Of a DNA stretch of 18,405 nt, positions 6,755 to 13,406 are shown one piece after another. Made by a program: the position numbers and the translations under genes. Numbering within the stretch: the stretch's first letter is position 1; each line of letters begins with the position of its first letter. The stretch lies in the NCBI GenBank assembly GCA_001940755.1, contig MEHH01000019.1:1-18405 (forward strand), read 5' to 3'. Under the pieces are notes generated by a model that did no database searches, had not been told where the DNA came from, and was given only the letters and a program-made list of their open reading frames with translations. The DNA is from Candidatus Heimdallarchaeota archaeon AB_125 (GTDB lineage Archaea > Asgardarchaeota > Heimdallarchaeia > Heimdallarchaeales > Heimdallarchaeaceae).

Positions 6755-8569
6755 ATGAACAAACAAGTAATAAAATTAGACAAGCTCACTATAAACAAAA
6801 TAGCAGCAGGAGAGGTTATTGAACGACCCGCATCCGTTGTTAAAGAACTTGTAGAGAACTCAATAGACGCTCAAAGTAATAAAATCACTATCAACATTCA
6901 AGAGGGAGGAAAGAAACTTGTAGAAGTCATTGATAATGGAATTGGGATGGTGTCTGATGATGCTAAGATGTCCATTAATAGATATACTACAAGCAAAATA
7001 AAAGACGCAGATGATCTATTTTCAATTCATAGCTTAGGATTTCGTGGAGAAGCATTAGCAAGTATTGTTAGTGTCGCTCAAGTTGAAATAATCACTAAGA
7101 CTGAAGAAACAGAATTGGGAACTCACTTGATTATTGAAGGCGGTGAGGTTGTTTCAGACAAGCCAACTTCTGCGCCAAAAGGAACTAGAATTAGTGTTAA
7201 GAATCTTTTTTTTAATGTTCCAGTTAGAAGAAAGTTTCTGAAAACAATTCCAACGGAAGTCAATCATATTACAGAGTATGTTACTAAACTAGCACTTGCA
7301 TACCCAAATATCTCCTTTACGCTTATTCATGATAGTAAGAATATTCTTACAGCTCCAAAAGGTGATTTGATATCTCAGATTACAGCTATATTTGGAGAAA
7401 ATATAGCAAAAGCTTGTTTACCTATCAGCAAAAAAGAAAATGAGTATGTAGTTACAGGCTTTATTACTAAACCAGAATTTTCTCGGAAATCAAAAGATTA
7501 TTTGTACATATTTGTTAATGGAAGAGCTGTAGCAAACAAAACCATGTCTGATGCAATATTACGTGGTTATGGAACTTCAATTCCCCAAACTAGATATCCA
7601 ATAATTTTTCTTTATTTTAATTTACCACCAGATGAAGTTGATGTTAATGTACACCCAACAAAGAAAGAAATAAGATTCAGTAGTGAAGCTAAAGTATATT
7701 CGCTAATAGAATCTGCAGTTAGAGAATCTCTGGAAAGCAGTGGGTTAAAGATTTTCGAAACGGTTATTGAAACAAGGCATAAACCAACAACTCTTACATC
7801 AGTAGAAACAAAGAAACCTGAGTTTACAAAAAGAGAAACATCATCTCCTCTCAGCTCAAGAGATAAAGCTAGTTATACAATTATTAGAAGTAAAGAACAA
7901 AGAATTGATAAATTCCTACCCATGAAAGATACAGCTGTAGATACCGAAATTAAAAGCATTGGTGAGAAGAGAAGCATTAGAGTATTAGGAATTATCAAGG
8001 ACACTTACATTATTGCTGAAACCCAGGAAGGGTTATTTCTATGCGATCAACATGCTGCTCATGAAAAAATCAATTATGAAAAATACGTAAATCAAATCAA
8101 AAAGAATAGTGTTTCTGTTCAGCAGTTACTAGCACCAGTTTCGATTAATCTCAAACCTTCTGAATTTGAGATGATAGAGAGCATAAAAGAAAATCTCAGA
8201 TTATTCGGTTTTGAAATAGAAATCTTTGGTAAGAATGAGATATTAATAAGATCAATTCCTTCAGTTATGGGAGTATCCATTGAATTTAATACAGCAAAGG
8301 ATATCATTGATATTTTCAAGGAAAATATCTCAGAAATAAAGGAAAAAGTGGAATTGGAGGATTTAGAAGTTGTAAAAGACATCATTTCTATTTTTGCATG
8401 TAGGAGGTCAATTAAAGCTGGAGACAGAATCACATTAGAAAGAGCTGAGTTAATCCTGAAAGAATTATTAGGATTGGCGGAACCTTTTACTTGTCCTCAT
8501 GGAAGACCAACAATTATTATACTGAATGAAGAATATATAGAAGAGCTTTTTAAAAGAGATTACAGATAG
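6755..8569 (+). CDS. mutL: DNA mismatch repair endonuclease MutL
   Basis: MutL links mismatch recognition by MutS to strand incision. From the ATG at 6755 it has 604 residues. The N-terminal GHKL ATPase shows KIAAGEVIERPASVVKE, E34-N35-S-I-D-A, DNGIGM and GFRGEALAS. The C-terminal domain carries the complete endonuclease set: DQHAAHEKINYE (D431, E437, E442), ACRRSIKAGD (C549) and CPHGRPT (580-586). It therefore belongs to the nicking MutL/PMS2 class, not the MutH-dependent E. coli class. A QQLLAP segment (456-461) occupies the place of the bacterial clamp-binding motif. A TTG at 6719 could extend the frame by 12 residues, but family members start close to IxKLDxxxINKIAAGEV and a TGTGA site precedes the ATG by four bases. 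It follows mutS by 48 bases. Confidence 0.96.
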   Translation: MNKQVIKLDKLTINKIAAGEVIERPASVVKELVENSIDAQSNKITINIQEGGKKLVEVIDNGIGMVSDDAKMSINRYTTSKIKDADDLFSIHSLGFRGEALASIVSVAQVEIITKTEETELGTHLIIEGGEVVSDKPTSAPKGTRISVKNLFFNVPVRRKFLKTIPTEVNHITEYVTKLALAYPNISFTLIHDSKNILTAPKGDLISQITAIFGENIAKACLPISKKENEYVVTGFITKPEFSRKSKDYLYIFVNGRAVANKTMSDAILRGYGTSIPQTRYPIIFLYFNLPPDEVDVNVHPTKKEIRFSSEAKVYSLIESAVRESLESSGLKIFETVIETRHKPTTLTSVETKKPEFTKRETSSPLSSRDKASYTIIRSKEQRIDKFLPMKDTAVDTEIKSIGEKRSIRVLGIIKDTYIIAETQEGLFLCDQHAAHEKINYEKYVNQIKKNSVSVQQLLAPVSINLKPSEFEMIESIKENLRLFGFEIEIFGKNEILIRSIPSVMGVSIEFNTAKDIIDIFKENISEIKEKVELEDLEVVKDIISIFACRRSIKAGDRITLERAELILKELLGLAEPFTCPHGRPTIIILNEEYIEELFKRDYR

Positions 8570-8584
8570 GAGAAATGGCACATA

Positions 8585-8869
8585 ATGGCAGACAAAGTGA
8601 AGATAAAAATTAAAGAATTCATTGATAATATTGACAGAGCAGCAGGAATTCAGCTTACGATGATTTTATTGATTATTGTGGCATATGGGATATTCTTGTC
8701 TGTACAGAAATTTCTCTTTGGATTTGAAGATTTTAAAACAAAAATAATCATTGTGAATGTTTTGCTAGCTGTTGGTATTTTGATCGAATTAGGCTATTTT
8801 ATTTGGCACACAAACAAACAAGGTAAAGAGACAAAGTCTGATTTTGATGAGAAAAAAGCTGTTGAATAA
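8585..8869 (+). CDS. Small two-helix membrane protein, unknown function
   Basis: This 94-residue protein is not recognised. A charged N-terminal helix is followed by two hydrophobic segments at about 22-43 and 56-74, joined by a short loop with charged residues (FEDFKTK). A charged C-terminal tail follows. There is no signal-peptide cleavage site or cysteine. It starts 15 bases after mutL, and AGGAGA (8568-8573) overlaps the mutL stop codon, so translation is probably linked to mutL. An ATG at 8575 opens only a 12-codon frame and is ignored. Whether it has any role in repair cannot be told; operon position alone suggests co-expression. Confidence 0.75.
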   Translation: MADKVKIKIKEFIDNIDRAAGIQLTMILLIIVAYGIFLSVQKFLFGFEDFKTKIIIVNVLLAVGILIELGYFIWHTNKQGKETKSDFDEKKAVE

Positions 8870-8897
8870 TTAATTCCGATCGATTCGTTTATCAGAA

Positions 8898-8912
8898 TTT
8901 TATTTTCTTTTT
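8898..8912 (+). terminator. T-rich tract ending the deoC-mutS-mutL operon
   Basis: A T-rich run about 30 bases past the stop of the small membrane protein gene, on the plus strand. It overlaps the 3' end of the convergent Trm112 gene, whose stop is at 8900. It is the expected type of archaeal intrinsic terminator. Confidence 0.4.
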
Positions 8913-9292
8913 CGTCCGTAAATTTCCTTTAGTTGTTGCTCTGTAAGCATTACAGGGATACTTTCTTTGATTTTATATTGATGATTTTCATCAACTGAGC
9001 AAGATAATTTTCCACTTATTATCTCAATTTGGAAACACTCTTTGCAATCCTTTAGTGTAACATTCTTCCTGATTTCATCCACTAACTTGACCTTCTCTTC
9101 TTCATTATTAGTAATTTCAATTAGTTGGAACTGTTTAAAATTGCAGAAATAATTGCAAATAACTTCTGTTTGTTCATTTTGCATGGGAATTGGAATTTCT
9201 TCTGATACAATTTCTTCCTCTGATATTTCTAATTTAAGAGGCCAAGATTTGTCTATTGGACATGCAAGTAAATCCATTAGTCTGTGCTTCAT
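8900..9292 (-). CDS. trm112: Trm112-like methyltransferase activator, long eukaryote-like form
   Basis: Trm112 is a small zinc-binding partner that stabilises and activates several AdoMet-dependent methyltransferases acting on tRNA, rRNA and the release factor. The protein opens with MKHRLMDLLACP, matching the family start MKxxTxNLLxC. It ends with SGKLSCS...YKIKESIPVMLTEQQ, matching the G-x-L-x-C...Y-P-I-x-x-G-I-P-x-M-L signature. At 130 residues it is about twice the usual prokaryotic length; the extra 60 or so residues between the halves resemble the central helical insert of eukaryotic Trm112. Cysteines are at 11, 46, 50, 83, 86 and 98, but the second cysteine of the last CxxC is Asp101. 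The ATG at 9292 is chosen over a GTG at 9301 because that GTG sits inside a GAGTGA ribosome binding site. Confidence 0.82.
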   Translation of the reverse strand: MKHRLMDLLACPIDKSWPLKLEISEEEIVSEEIPIPMQNEQTEVICNYFCNFKQFQLIEITNNEEEKVKLVDEIRKNVTLKDCKECFQIEIISGKLSCSVDENHQYKIKESIPVMLTEQQLKEIYGRKRK

Positions 9293-9359
9293 CAAAGTCA
9301 CTCTTTAACAGTTCAATAATAATGTTTCGTTTAAGATTTATTTCTAATTATTTTGGGTC

Positions 9360-10091
9360 CTATTTTTTCATAACTTCAGTAATGAAGTTATGATCCAATT
9401 TCTCGTAACGTTCTATAGAACCTATATCTTCCCAGTACACGTCTTTTGGAATATAAGCAAACATTTGTTCCTTATCTACAAATTGAGGAAATATGTCTTT
9501 GGACAAATCTATGCTTGTACTAGAATCAAAATCGTTCAGATAATCAAATACAATTGGGTCTAAAATACTAATTCCAGTATTAACTAATAATGGCATTTGG
9601 GGTTTTTCTATGAATTTAGTAACTTTATTTGTTTGATCCACTTCAGCAGTACCCACACGTATTTTCCAACCTCTAGATGCAAAAATTGTTGCCCATTTTC
9701 CGTGAGTAAGGTGTGAAGTTAACATCTCAGAGAAATTAACATTGGTTATGATATCAGAATAGTAGATTATCATTCTTCTTTTGTTAATAAACTCTTGAGC
9801 ATTAAGTAGAGCTGTACCTGTTCCTACTGGTCCTGGTTTATCAGGAACATAAACCAAATTCATACCCAGTTTACCACCATCTCCAAAGTAACCTTGTATC
9901 TGTTCCTTTTTGTAATTCACCAACAGTATAATATCGTTAACACCATGTTTTTTGAAGTGTTTTAAAACATATTCTAGAATAGGTATTTGATCGAGCCCAA
10001 TAGGCATCATCACCTTTTGCATGTAATAAGTTAAAGGTCTCATTCGAATACCTTCTCCACCACAAAAAAGTATACCAACTGTATCTGTCAT
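9360..10091 (-). CDS. Sugar-phosphate nucleotidyltransferase
   Basis: Enzymes of this family join a sugar 1-phosphate and an NTP to make an NDP-sugar for surface glycans, lipids or glycoproteins. The 243-residue protein is a catalytic domain alone, without the left-handed beta-helix tail of many archaeal GlmU-like relatives. It shows the signature GGEGIRMRPLT (11-21), Lys26 in QKVMMPIG, a GPVGTGTAL loop (87-95), the metal-binding Asp113 in YYSD (where most members have G-D), FIEKP (160-164), NTG (171-173) and the second metal aspartate in WEDIGSIERY (D222). The nucleotide and sugar cannot be read from sequence; glucose-1-phosphate thymidylyltransferase and mannose-1-phosphate guanylyltransferase types are both plausible. 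It is transcribed towards Trm112 on the same strand, 67 bases apart. Only a weak GAG lies before the ATG at 10091, so a leaderless transcript is possible. Confidence 0.88.
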   Translation of the reverse strand: MTDTVGILFCGGEGIRMRPLTYYMQKVMMPIGLDQIPILEYVLKHFKKHGVNDIILLVNYKKEQIQGYFGDGGKLGMNLVYVPDKPGPVGTGTALLNAQEFINKRRMIIYYSDIITNVNFSEMLTSHLTHGKWATIFASRGWKIRVGTAEVDQTNKVTKFIEKPQMPLLVNTGISILDPIVFDYLNDFDSSTSIDLSKDIFPQFVDKEQMFAYIPKDVYWEDIGSIERYEKLDHNFITEVMKK

Positions 10092-10221
10092 CTCTTGAAA
10101 GATAAATAAGTTATTGATATTTGTTGTGCACCTTCATGAACAATAGATACTATAGTTGATTTGAAATTTGGTTTTTCAGCTTAAGAAATTCTTATTAACA
10201 TAGAAAACGTGTATATAAATT

Positions 10222-10875
10222 ATGGATACAACCAAAACATCTATACTGGATGAAATTGCACTTAAGCTTAGAGAATACATCGATATGTCTTACTGGGCTG
10301 GTAGAGGTAATAGACAATCATTTAGAGAAGATGTCAAAAAACTTGTTTCAGAAGAAAAACTAACAAAAGATGAGTATAATTATCTATTAAAGAATGAGAG
10401 AAGGGTTTTAGTCAAAACTCAACTTATTCACTTAATTCCAGAATTACAATCTCAAGAGGTTTTTGAAAATACGCTAAAACACCTTTCTAATGTTGTTTTT
10501 GGGAAAAAATACAAAGAAGCTGAAACTAAGAAAGGAGAGTTGGAAAATCAAATTATCAGACAAATAGCTCAGCACTTAGATTCAACCTTACATCCTCAAA
10601 TATCATCAGTAAATGACGGATTTGGTTTGATTAAACATCTCATTACCGAGAGTCCAGACATCTCTAAAGAACTTCTCAAAATTTCTAATCAGTTAATTGA
10701 GATTAGAGATGCCCTATTAGAAAAAGGTTATAGTCCTATGCTAATTCGAGAAATTGAACAACTCTCTACAAAGTTAGTTTTTGCTTCTAAAAGCACCAAC
10801 CCAGAGGATATTCCAAGCAAAGAAGAAGTATTGAATATGTTAAATGAAATTCAAATCAGTGCTGGAGTTGAGTAG
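10222..10875 (+). CDS. Uncharacterised helical protein, 217 residues
   Basis: I do not recognise this protein. It appears soluble, charged and almost entirely alpha-helical, with no cysteine, signal peptide or membrane segment. The N-terminal 70 residues include a MSYWAGRGNRQSF patch (23-35) that looks more conserved than the rest, perhaps a small DNA-binding or adaptor domain. The C-terminal part (about 105-215) resembles amphipathic helical bundles. The ATG at 10222 has no ribosome binding site. An AT-rich TTATTAA near 10192-10198 is about 27 bases upstream, consistent with a leaderless message. The 130-base gap before it (10092-10221) separates it from the divergent nucleotidyltransferase. 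It stands alone before metK, which has its own promoter candidate. Confidence 0.75.
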   Translation: MDTTKTSILDEIALKLREYIDMSYWAGRGNRQSFREDVKKLVSEEKLTKDEYNYLLKNERRVLVKTQLIHLIPELQSQEVFENTLKHLSNVVFGKKYKEAETKKGELENQIIRQIAQHLDSTLHPQISSVNDGFGLIKHLITESPDISKELLKISNQLIEIRDALLEKGYSPMLIREIEQLSTKLVFASKSTNPEDIPSKEEVLNMLNEIQISAGVE

Positions 10876-10893
10876 AAACTTTATTCAATTCTC

Positions 10894-10902
10894 TTTATTT
10901 TT
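10894..10902 (+). terminator. T-rich tract after the 217-residue gene
   Basis: A TTTATTTTT run about 20 bases past the stop codon, before the metK promoter. A plausible archaeal terminator, but short. Confidence 0.35.
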
Positions 10903-10934
10903 GTTCAAGATACACTACTTTCTTATAGTAATCA

Positions 10935-10942
10935 TTTTAAAT
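10935..10942 (+). promoter_or_regulatory. TATA-like box for metK
   Basis: TTTTAAAT lies about 50 bases before the TTG at 10987. Transcription would start near 10965, leaving a leader of about 20 bases that holds the GGAGAGA ribosome binding site. Confidence 0.45.
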
Positions 10943-10986
10943 CGAAGGTAGGTTTCATTCTATAAGTTATTTTGGAGAGAAAAAAA

Positions 10987-12153
10987 TTGAATTCCTATAA
11001 AGTAATTGCTTCAGAATCAGTAACAGAAGGTCATCCAGACAAAATATGCGATCAACTTTCAGATGCAATTCTGGATGCAATATTAAATGAAGATCCTTAT
11101 GCTCATGTTGCATGTGAATGTTTTGTAACTACTGGATTAGTATTAATTGGGGGCGAAATCACAACAACTAAACCACTCTTTATAGATTATGAGAAGATTG
11201 TCAGAGATACAATAAAGGAAATAGGCTATAATGATTCCAGAATTGGATTTGATTATAGAGGTTGTGCGATTATAAACACCATTCACTCACAATCACCAGA
11301 TATTGCTCAAGGGGTTAGAAAAAGTGAAATTGAGGAGCAAGGAGCTGGAGACCAAGGAATAATGTATGGTTACGCAACAAATGAAACACCAGAATTCATG
11401 CCTTTACCAATTGTTTTGGCTCATAAGTTAACACAGAAATTGAGCGAAGTAAGAAAAAAGAACATTTTACCTTTCTTAAGACCTGATGGAAAATCTTTGG
11501 TAGCAGTAGAGTATGAGAATGACATTCCATTTAGACTTGAAGCAATAGTAATTGCAGCTCAACACACAGAAGAAGCTACTAACGAAGAAATTAGTGAGGG
11601 AATAAGGAAAGAAGTAATTGAAAAAATAGTTACTCAAGATTTTGTTGATGATAAAACAAAGATTTTCATAAACAGAACTGGTCGTTTTGTAACTGGAGGA
11701 CCTCGTGGAGACGCAGGATTAACTGGGAGAAAAATTATTGTTGATACCTACGGAGGAGTAGATTCTCATGGAGGTGGAGCTTTTTCTGGAAAAGATCCTT
11801 CCAAGGTAGATAGGTCTGCTTCATATGCAGCTAGATATACAGCTAAAAATGTTGTTGCTGCCAAATTAGCAGATAAATGTGAAATACAAGTATCTTATGC
11901 AATTGGAGAACCAAATCCATTAGCTATCAACATTGAGTGTTTTGGAACAGAGAAAGCAGACATCAAAATCCTAAGAGAAGCTGTTTTGAAAATATTCGAC
12001 TTCAAACCTGGATTAATAATAGACCATCTTCAATTAAGAAGACCAATTTACAAGAAAACTGCTTGTTATGGTCATTTTGGAAGAAACTTACCAGAATTTA
12101 CTTGGGAAAAAACTGATAAGATCGAGGAATTGAGAAAAGAAGTAAATCTTTAG
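10987..12153 (+). CDS. metK: S-adenosylmethionine synthetase, bacterial/eukaryotic type
   Basis: MetK makes AdoMet from methionine and ATP. The 388 residues carry the classical bacterial/eukaryotic signatures: SESVTEGHPDKICDQ (ATP site), IGFDYRGCAI, GAGDQGIMYGYA (119-130), FVTGGPRGDAGLTGRK, and the glycine-rich GGGAFSGKDPSKVDRS loop. These are absent from the divergent archaeal MAT family that most archaea use, so this is the non-archaeal form. The start is chosen as TTG 10987 because GGAGAGA (10974-10980) lies six bases before it and the protein then begins MNSYKVIASESV, at the usual distance from the SES motif. A TTG at 10972 would add five residues but would begin just before that ribosome binding site. 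AdoMet made here feeds the methyltransferases implied by Trm112 and the Sun-family gene. Confidence 0.95.
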   Translation: MNSYKVIASESVTEGHPDKICDQLSDAILDAILNEDPYAHVACECFVTTGLVLIGGEITTTKPLFIDYEKIVRDTIKEIGYNDSRIGFDYRGCAIINTIHSQSPDIAQGVRKSEIEEQGAGDQGIMYGYATNETPEFMPLPIVLAHKLTQKLSEVRKKNILPFLRPDGKSLVAVEYENDIPFRLEAIVIAAQHTEEATNEEISEGIRKEVIEKIVTQDFVDDKTKIFINRTGRFVTGGPRGDAGLTGRKIIVDTYGGVDSHGGGAFSGKDPSKVDRSASYAARYTAKNVVAAKLADKCEIQVSYAIGEPNPLAINIECFGTEKADIKILREAVLKIFDFKPGLIIDHLQLRRPIYKKTACYGHFGRNLPEFTWEKTDKIEELRKEVNL

Positions 12154-12163
12154 AATTTAATCA

Positions 12164-12175
12164 TTTTTTCTTTTT
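12164..12175 (+). terminator. T-rich terminator after metK
   Basis: A TTTTTTC-TTTTT run ten bases past the metK stop, followed by a second T run at 12189-12195. Good archaeal intrinsic terminator candidate; the second run also doubles as the TATA-like region of the next gene. Confidence 0.5.
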
Positions 12176-12189
12176 CGATTCAAAAACCT

Positions 12190-12198
12190 TTTTTTATT
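12190..12198 (+). promoter_or_regulatory. TATA-like box for the DUF1616 gene cluster
   Basis: TTTTTTATT centred about 29 bases before the ATG at 12223, which fits a leaderless transcript because no ribosome binding site is seen. This would be the promoter of the overlapping cluster running to 15404 or 16141. Confidence 0.35.
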
Positions 12199-12222
12199 CT
12201 TTTACTTCTGTTGTTCGAAAGC

Positions 12223-12885
12223 ATGAATAATAGTAAAAGTTCCAGTGTTGAAAAAACAGTTCAGAAAATTCTTACTGAAGAAAAGCCCAAAACAGTAAGA
12301 AAGCTTATTCAAAGGACACTAGAGCTTACAGAAGCAGAAGAGAAACAAGTCTTTCAAATTATCAAGGATTTGGAAAGAAAAAATGCAATTCAATTGGGTT
12401 CACCCAAAATTACCAGAAACCTACCCAAATCTTTCTCAGAATATTTATTTAAACATCATTATTTTTCTACTGAATTTTGGGTTATCTTAAGTCTTTGTTC
12501 ACTTTTCTTTCTTACAGTTCTTCTTATCCCCGAAACCTCCCCTGTACTATTTATAAGAGTTATAATTGGAGGAATATTTGGAATCTTTGTTCCAGGGTGG
12601 GTAATAACCAACCTCATTTTTCCAAGATTAAATGAAACCATTGATCAGTATGAGCGAATTTTGCTTTCCTTAGGAATAAATTTAGGAATAATGATTTTTT
12701 CAGGATTAATACTAAATCAAATTTGGGTAATAGAAACACCTTCATTTGTCATAACAATAGGATCTCTTACACTATTTGTTTTATTTTCAACTATTCTATT
12801 ACGTATATTGATAGGTACAGGAAGATTAGATTTCGATATCTCATTATCTAGATTTAATATTTTCAAAAAGGGTGAGAGAAAATGA
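12223..12885 (+). CDS. Winged-helix protein with four-helix DUF1616-like membrane domain
   Basis: From the ATG at 12223 the protein has 220 residues. Residues 8-62 look like a cytoplasmic winged-helix domain, with the TVRKLIQRTLELTEAEEKQV pattern and a following charged helix. Four hydrophobic helices follow at about 85-102, 108-130, 146-168 and 174-197. The FVPGW (122-126) and FPRL...ERILLSLG (133-151) motifs match what I recall of DUF1616, an archaeal membrane family of unknown function. The usual DUF1616 ectodomain is missing here; a similar domain is encoded two genes downstream. The frame could start at TTG 12211, but a TATA-like TTTTTTATT at 12190-12198 lies at leaderless distance from the ATG. 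The stop overlaps the next start as ATGA. Family assignment is from memory of motifs. Confidence 0.78.
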   Translation: MNNSKSSSVEKTVQKILTEEKPKTVRKLIQRTLELTEAEEKQVFQIIKDLERKNAIQLGSPKITRNLPKSFSEYLFKHHYFSTEFWVILSLCSLFFLTVLLIPETSPVLFIRVIIGGIFGIFVPGWVITNLIFPRLNETIDQYERILLSLGINLGIMIFSGLILNQIWVIETPSFVITIGSLTLFVLFSTILLRILIGTGRLDFDISLSRFNIFKKGERK

Positions 12886-13406
12886 GAAAATATCGAAAAA
12901 TCATTTTGATCTTGAGTTTTGTTGGTCTCATAACTATTCTATGTAATCAAAGTCTTATTGTTCAAGGTCAAACAGAACAACAGGCATCTACAGCTATTCA
13001 AGAAGCGGATGACAAACTTACTTATGCATTGGAATTACTTGAAGCTATTCCAAGATATGATGGAGACATACGCAGTATAATACTTCAGATTGATATTGCA
13101 CGACAATTAATCAAAGAAGCTAAGGATTACTTTACTAATAGTAGTTTTACTGTATCTTATCAAAAAGCTATCACAGCAACATCTGAGTTAGATTCTATTA
13201 TTGAAGAAATCGAAACTAAAACACATAATCAGAATCAAAACAAGATAATAGTTTTGTCCATTGTGGGTGTGCTATCAGGTTTTGCAGCAATTTTGTTTAG
13301 TATCTTTTTCATTAGTAAGATATATCCTTGGTACGAAAAGAAGAAAATCGATGAATATAGCAAACTTGAGATTAAATATGATGATTTAAGTGGTGATGTA
13401 AAATGA
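12882..13406 (+). CDS. Secreted-side helical protein with N- and C-terminal membrane helices
   Basis: This 174-residue protein is not recognised. A hydrophobic N-terminus (about 7-26) acts as a signal peptide or anchor. The middle (30-118) is a helical, mostly acidic segment that should lie outside the cell, and a second membrane helix spans about 121-147. A charged tail of some 27 residues would then be cytoplasmic. GGTGA at 12871-12875 stands six bases before the ATG, and the start overlaps the upstream stop as ATGA, so translation is coupled to the DUF1616 membrane gene. Its position between the two DUF1616-like parts suggests that it belongs to the same membrane complex (inference). One NSS sequon (86-88) lies in the external part. 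Confidence 0.8.
   Translation: MRKYRKIILILSFVGLITILCNQSLIVQGQTEQQASTAIQEADDKLTYALELLEAIPRYDGDIRSIILQIDIARQLIKEAKDYFTNSSFTVSYQKAITATSELDSIIEEIETKTHNQNQNKIIVLSIVGVLSGFAAILFSIFFISKIYPWYEKKKIDEYSKLEIKYDDLSGDVK

Noticed and set aside
8119..8433. Minus-strand open frame of 104 codons inside mutL
   Set aside because: Antisense to the MutL endonuclease domain, whose motifs are intact in the plus frame.
8575..8613. ATG at 8575 as a leader peptide or alternative start
   Set aside because: The frame closes after 12 codons and has no feature of an attenuator; the ATG at 8585 gives the membrane protein.
10092..10221. Possible small RNA or tRNA in the gap between the nucleotidyltransferase and the 217-residue gene
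   Set aside because: No cloverleaf, stable GC stem or terminator was seen; the AT-rich 130 bases are explained by two divergent promoters.
12459..12641. Minus-strand open frame within the DUF1616 gene (also 15877-16092, 17156-17362, 17525-17761)
   Set aside because: Each is antisense to a well-supported gene and has no independent support.
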